Under the pieces are notes generated by a model, which did no database searches, had not been told where the DNA came from, and saw only the letters and a program-made list of their open reading frames with translations. From NCBI GenBank assembly GCA_000827265.1, contig KN834757.1:348537-412536 (forward strand): 64,000 bases of DNA, in the 5' to 3' direction. How positions within the stretch are numbered: the first letter of the stretch is position 1; the number at the start of each line of letters is the position of its first letter. The position numbers and the translations under genes are program-made. Below, in pieces: positions 59,361 through 64,000 of the stretch. The stretch comes from Collybiopsis luxurians FD-317 M1 (taxonomy: Eukaryota > Basidiomycota > Agaricomycetes > Agaricales > Omphalotaceae).

Positions 59361-61022
59361 CTAGTAAAACTGTTGCAGTGCTTGTGCAACTGTTGTTGAT
59401 GCTTTTACAGCTTCCCACAGCTCTTCCACTTTAGTAAGGCCGATATTCAGCTGTCCGGCACTCAGAACAGCGTTTACCTCAGCATCAGTGACAACCTCCA
59501 TGTTGTGCTTGCCAAGAGCACCTGTTCCCGGGACAGCAAGGTGAATCCACTGACGATGTCCCGCAGGTACCCAGTAGTGCCATGTGAGACCATAGCCAAG
59601 ATTTGGTGACCCTTTTGGCACAAATGAAGGTCCATAAGGCTTTTCTGGGTCAGTGACAACTTTTACAGGGCTTGCACCAGAAAGAACACGAATGGCTGGA
59701 ATGGAGATGGTTTTTCCAATGTGATCAAACATAACGATGCAGCTGTCATAGAGATTCATTGGATGCAGATCCAAGCCTAGCACCCATGCTGCTGCCGAGA
59801 GCACTGTATCTCCAATGACAGCCCTGACTGTGATGGACGCCGCATCTTCTACTGGGTATTCATCTGAGAGGCAGTCAAGTATGGTGGGCAAGTTTTGAGA
59901 AGAGAAGAGATCTTGTTGATAGGCGGCATGACCACGGGGATGGATGTAGGTGAGGTACTTGCCCAGCGCCATTGTCAAATTGAGCACACGACCTTTTAGA
60001 TCGGGTGAAAGACGATCTAGAGCTGTCGCGACCAGCATTCGTTGTCGATCAGAAGGAGCAGTAAAATAGTGCACGACAAGGCGAGCTACAAGCCAAAAAA
60101 CTTGAAACCCCGTCCATAAGATGACAATGGCGGAAGGTTGGCCGCTAAGACTGGCATAGGTAAAGAGAATTGAGCCGGTGCACACCAAAGCGCCAATGCC
60201 CCATGCCACACGCCACCAGGCGGTACGTCTTGGGTTACGATGTACACCAAGGACAACGAGGCGAGGTCCTCCTGGGCGCTTGACATGGGGAAGCTGGCCA
60301 GTAAGCAAATCGATGGGGCCTAGTTCTTCGCCGCTGGGGTACCCCTCTGTAATCAGAACGGCAATACTAAAGAGAAAGAAGATGCTCCAAGGCAGAGCTG
60401 TGGCAATGGCCAGAACAGGACTTCCTCTTGTCCATAGCACCTGTATTTCGGCGATCTTAGCCAATGAAAGTATTATGATGGTAAGATTGACGCGATATCT
60501 GGAAGGGGTAAAGAAATCGTATTGGGCATAGGTATATACAACGAGAGGGCTGCCGAGCAGAGTTTCAGGCACGCCTTCTAGTAGTGACAAGGTACCTTGG
60601 TCAAATGCGTAAACATCTGATTCAGACTGTTCATCGGTTTCACACATGATAGCCAGTGGAGACCCGAGCCCATCTCTTGCTTTCTGCGGGCCCTCAAGTT
60701 TGAGGTGCATACCGATGGCGAGATCACACGACTTTGTGCGGAGGCCAAGTGTCTCCCGCATCCATCCAGACACTGCGGCTCCGATACAGGCTCGAATGAT
60801 GGAAAAGGTCCCAAAGGCACTCATGGCGGACCATGACACACCAGCAGAGCCCTTGTTACCGAGTACAAGGGACTCTGCGACGGTGGAACCTATGATTGTT
60901 GTGAGAGCACCGAGATCAATGAGGCCATTTCCGAGGTTGATTTCGGAGAGGGTGTCGAAGAGAAAGTTTGAGGAAGAGTTGGATGTGGGCATGACATTGT
61001 CGGGGGCAGTGTACCTTAACAT
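59361..61022 (-). CDS. Intronless 553-aa multi-pass membrane protein, unknown
   Basis: I do not recognise the family. A single uninterrupted frame, unlike nearly all other genes here. The N-terminus (MLRYTAPDNVMPTSNSSSNF) is followed by hydrophobic segments DLGALTTIIGSTVAESLVLG, SAFGTFSIIRACIGAAVSGW, VNLTIIILSLAKIAEIQVLW, VLAIATALPWSIFFLFSIAV, VAWGIGALVCTGSILFTYAS and ILWTGFQVFWLVARLVVHYF, so about six helices. Next is a soluble part of about 200 aa (LSPDLKGRVLNLTMALGKYL, VLGLDLHPMNLYDSCIVMFD, HYWVPAGHRQWIHLAVPGTG). It ends in a helix (TKVEELWEAVKASTTVAQAL). A start at Met12 (60989) is also possible. Lack of introns may mean retroposition or transfer, or simply an intron-poor family. Confidence 0.7.
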   Translation of the reverse strand: MLRYTAPDNVMPTSNSSSNFLFDTLSEINLGNGLIDLGALTTIIGSTVAESLVLGNKGSAGVSWSAMSAFGTFSIIRACIGAAVSGWMRETLGLRTKSCDLAIGMHLKLEGPQKARDGLGSPLAIMCETDEQSESDVYAFDQGTLSLLEGVPETLLGSPLVVYTYAQYDFFTPSRYRVNLTIIILSLAKIAEIQVLWTRGSPVLAIATALPWSIFFLFSIAVLITEGYPSGEELGPIDLLTGQLPHVKRPGGPRLVVLGVHRNPRRTAWWRVAWGIGALVCTGSILFTYASLSGQPSAIVILWTGFQVFWLVARLVVHYFTAPSDRQRMLVATALDRLSPDLKGRVLNLTMALGKYLTYIHPRGHAAYQQDLFSSQNLPTILDCLSDEYPVEDAASITVRAVIGDTVLSAAAWVLGLDLHPMNLYDSCIVMFDHIGKTISIPAIRVLSGASPVKVVTDPEKPYGPSFVPKGSPNLGYGLTWHYWVPAGHRQWIHLAVPGTGALGKHNMEVVTDAEVNAVLSAGQLNIGLTKVEELWEAVKASTTVAQALQQFY

Positions 61023-62674
61023 CCTATATACACCATGGGATGGTTCGAGGACATACCTGGGAATTACTGTCCATGGTTGTCACTCTTTGACATTTCAGAC
61101 TATCATTGATCAATGCCGAGTCTTTCTATATCTAGATGAGGTCCCGTATTCGGAACTGCCGGGAGCGACCGGGATGTAGATAGCATAGAATACAGCCTAG
61201 GTATCAGTGACTCCCTACTCCCGCAATGGCGCCCTCCCAGCATCATTCAAGCAGACAAAGGATTCATGTACAACAGCATACAACACACAATATCAATCAT
61301 TAGTGGATTAATAATAAGTTTTTAGTGAAGCCTCATCGTGCCGAGCATCAGCAAGTTAGCACTGTCAAGTGCAGGAAAAAACAAGTTACTTACAAGTTAC
61401 TTAATTGAATTAAAAAAGTAACTTGACAAACTACTTTGCTCACAGTCGTACTGGCTACCACTCGCGAACTTGAAGTTCAAAAGTCAAGTTATCTGAAGAC
61501 TGAATGCATCTCAATCTCTGTGAGACGATTCTCGAAATCATGAGAGAAGACCATGCCGATCAGTGAGAGTCAATGGAGATGGATTCAAGTACAAAGATCG
61601 AATAAACTAGTAAATCCCTCAAAGGAAAAGACATTTACGATAGAGCGGTTGATAATTGTATCATCGCTCCAGCCTTGATGTTAACCACGCCACACAGAGT
61701 TCTTATTCAAATAGATCTGGCAGAGGTATAGGGTGGTATAGGGTTTCATAGTCCATGCGTATAGGCTTGGAGAGACTCATGAGCATCACTGTGATGGTAA
61801 ATACATGACGTGCGAGACATCATAGAATCCAGAGTGAGGAGGAGTATTTGGCTTATGGTCTATGTCTGTGGAGATCGCAGTTTTTTCAAGTTCTTCCAAG
61901 TCAAAAGAGGAAGAAAGAGAAGAGAGAAAAGAGAGATTTACCTTGGATATATTTGTGATTTGTATGTACAAGTTTTCGGTGTAAAACAGCCTAATCTCCG
62001 AAGTTCTGGCGCATCCAAAATCAAGGCCTTTTTAGGAAAGGTTTAGCTTGTTTTCAAATGGCCGAGGGCTATCTCTTTCGGGTGACTGCCCCATTGAGAT
62101 AAACACTCAGCCAATGGTTTTCAAGATGACATGAAGTGTCTTGACTAAAGACTTCAGGCGCCTTCAGCGCTTCATCGAGCCATTCACACCAAACTCACAT
62201 GCAAGTCATTCACACGTCGAAATTGCCCTTTACCCTTGCCTGTACCGTTAGCTTCATCTCTCGCCTTCCCTTTCCCAAGTACAAAAGTCAGTACAAGCTC
62301 ACATGAGGCAGAGGTGCCATAAGAGAGGGTCTCAACTTCAGAGCTGGAAAACTATAACTGTATGTAGCTACGTCTCTTCGCTAAGGCCTTTCAACTAACA
62401 ACTCTTTACTGAAGATTCATCTCCCTCATTGCCCATCTGCGCTTTCTCACAGTTTCTCAATATCACAATGTGCGTCATGCCCCGAGGTTTCTCATGACAT
62501 GGTGGACCTGCCGGTGACTCTGTTGTAGTACCATCGTACAAGCTTCACTCGTCTGTCATTACAGCCAGTGAACACTATGGTACTGTTCATGAGTATCCCG
62601 AAAGGCCCAACCAGTTCTCCTTCACATTATGTTACATTTTTTTTTTCTATTTACAAATTATAGCTATGTACAAC
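61023..62674. other. Intergenic with a short inverted repeat, no gene seen
   Basis: An inverted repeat lies at about 61393-61427: CAAGTTACTT...AAGTAACTTG around an AT-rich loop, with a further direct copy of the left arm just before it. No open frame with a domain was seen. The left part is the promoter side of the intronless membrane gene. Confidence 0.4.
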
Positions 62675-63979
62675 TTAAGAGCGTCGAACACGGTGTTTAC
62701 CAATATTCTCATGCTTGCACACACCACCATAGCACTTGTCTCGTCCGCCCCTTCCACTACATACTGAAGCTCGAGGGCACCAATGGTAAGCGCAAACGGC
62801 ACATTCACAGGCAGCTCTTCTCTTGGGTCCACTCTCGATCCGTTGCTTTTTAGGAAAGGGCTGTTCATGTTCACCGGGGCCAGATGGATTGAATGTAAGT
62901 ATGGTTTGCATGTGAGCCGTCCCTTGCTTATGACTTTCTTCATTGTTTGCAGGGGTATAAGTTCCCATGTCTGTGGACATATTGGGATCTTGTTCTGCCC
63001 AATTTTCAGTAGAGATCTGGAGCATACCGGCTGCAATGTGGGTTATCGGATTGGACCCAGGATTATCATCGGTGAGTCCTGAGGTCTCAGTAGCGATATA
63101 CTGTCCATCAGAATAGGTACAGCCACTGGTATCGTGTCGGACTAAAGCCATTGGATTGAAGGATGTCAGGTCAAGGCCCCGGATACCTGAAGGTGTAATT
63201 GTGAGGTTAATGCTTTTACTGTGAGTCATATTCTGTCCTCACCTTCTGCGGTTGGGTCAGGTTGTGTGTCTAGATCCTCGAGGGCAACTGCAGGTAGCAC
63301 TGAAGCTACTCGTTCTGGGTTCTGAAGAAGATTGAGATGATCATGTATCATGGCTGCATTTGAACCATCGAGTATTGTTGCTCGAGATGCTTGCCATTCG
63401 AGAAGCCTCTTGTGATGCCGTAGAAGCTGCTCTGGAAGTTTATAGTACAGCCTCTCATTAGGATCTGTGATTGTAGCATCCTGTGTATCGACAAGTATGT
63501 TCCAGAGTTTTGCGAACTTGATGTAGTTGATACCCTTCCAAGGTTGAGTAATAGGAGCATTTGCACGATTGTTATGAATGTTATCAGAGGCCAGCAAACA
63601 TTTGAACTCAGTATACTCCTTTCGAGTATGAACAGGAATTACAGGAAAGACAGTTCGTTGGGTCAGCTGAAGATAGCGGTAAGGATTTGTAATCTTCATT
63701 GAGAGCCAGGTAAGAAGGTGAACTGGTGTGTCGTGATGATGAGGTAGTCCTTCAATTCGGTGTGCTGGGAGTGTGGAGATATGGTATTCTTCAGCAAGGG
63801 CAGATGGAATGGGCATGATACCAAATGATTCAGAGGTTGCTATTCGGGTCGCAAGCATGCGAGGAAGGCGGAAAGAGGGAAGCATGTCAAGGTAGATGGC
63901 AAGTTCAGTGATCTCATCGAGAAGCCAGATATCAAAGTGGTTGGACCACTTTTGACCTGTCCGATTGAAATGCCCTACC
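62675..63979 (-). CDS. 3' part of a probable mobile-element gene with Cys-rich zinc-binding end (partial)
   Basis: Two abutting frames read as one product with an unresolved join near 63229. The upstream part opens after an acceptor (acctag, 63980): VGHFNRTGQKWSNHFDIWLL, LDMLPSFRLPRMLATRI, HHDTPVHLLTWLSMKI, PITQPWKGINYIKFAKLWN and ERLYYKLPEQLLRHHKRLLEW. The second part ends in a cysteine cluster: CECAVCAYHWCPRASVC, then GGRDKCYGGVCKH. Such Cys-rich ends with a W..IN...FAK.WN module recur in repeated basidiomycete genes that I associate with DNA transposons, but I cannot name the family. The 5' exons lie beyond the right edge. If no intron joins the two frames, there is a frameshift and the gene is broken. 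Treat as hypothetical. Confidence 0.5.
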
Positions 63980-64000
63980 TAGGTTGTAATTGTGAGCTGA

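Overview
The window is nuclear DNA of a filamentous basidiomycete, most likely an agaricomycete. Almost every gene is cut by many short GT-AG introns (mostly about 50-60 nt). The gene families are typical of mushroom-forming fungi: a DUF6533 membrane protein, GH71 alpha-1,3-glucanase, GtaA-like glutaminases and a TOK-type potassium channel. There are no operons, CRISPR arrays or bacterial signals. Gene models were built by reading splice sites by eye, because open frames alone hide most exons.

Layout. 1-952: a DUF6533 membrane-protein gene cut by the left edge. 1.5-4.5 kb: a 1.07 kb tandem duplication and a roughly 200-bp satellite-like array. 6.7-8.4 kb: a complete heterotrimeric G-protein alpha subunit, 363 aa, 11 exons, one of which appears to be a single nucleotide. 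11.1-12.1 kb: a decayed tRNA-like sequence and a secreted expansin-like (RlpA/DPBB) protein. 13.3-24.4 kb: a segmental duplication carrying two GtaA-type glutaminase genes with an added membrane anchor. The left copy is a clear pseudogene, broken by CGA-to-TGA changes, indels and inserted repeats. The right copy is intact except for one UGA in a readthrough-prone UGA-CUA-G context. 25.3 kb: tRNA-Val(AAC) with an intron. 25.7-30.3 kb: Rgp1, the Ypt6 exchange-factor subunit. 31.2-35.7 kb: an oligopeptide transporter (OPT). 36.9-37.7 kb: a small unknown membrane protein. 38.6-40.4 kb: GH71 glucanase. 43.2-44.6 kb: a seven-helix membrane protein. 44.9-47.2 kb: an amino-acid/GABA permease. 47.8-50.1 kb: a TOK-like K+ channel. 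50.4-51.2 kb: a HAUS1-like augmin subunit. 52.4-55.8 kb: two tandem thiol/halide (TPMT-type) methyltransferases. 57.4-58.9 kb: an Old Yellow Enzyme oxidoreductase with an altered active-site residue. 59.4-61.0 kb: an intronless 553-aa membrane protein. 62.7-64.0 kb: the end of a gene probably derived from a mobile element, running off the right edge.

The genes do not form an obvious cluster. They mix housekeeping functions (Rgp1, HAUS1, Galpha, TOK) with uptake and wall or nitrogen scavenging functions (OPT, permease, glutaminase, glucanase, expansin), and repeats fill the gaps. I found no convincing undescribed multi-gene system. The strongest leads are the single-nucleotide exon in the Galpha gene, the UGA-CUA-G stop in the right glutaminase copy, and the His-to-Gln change in the OYE active site.
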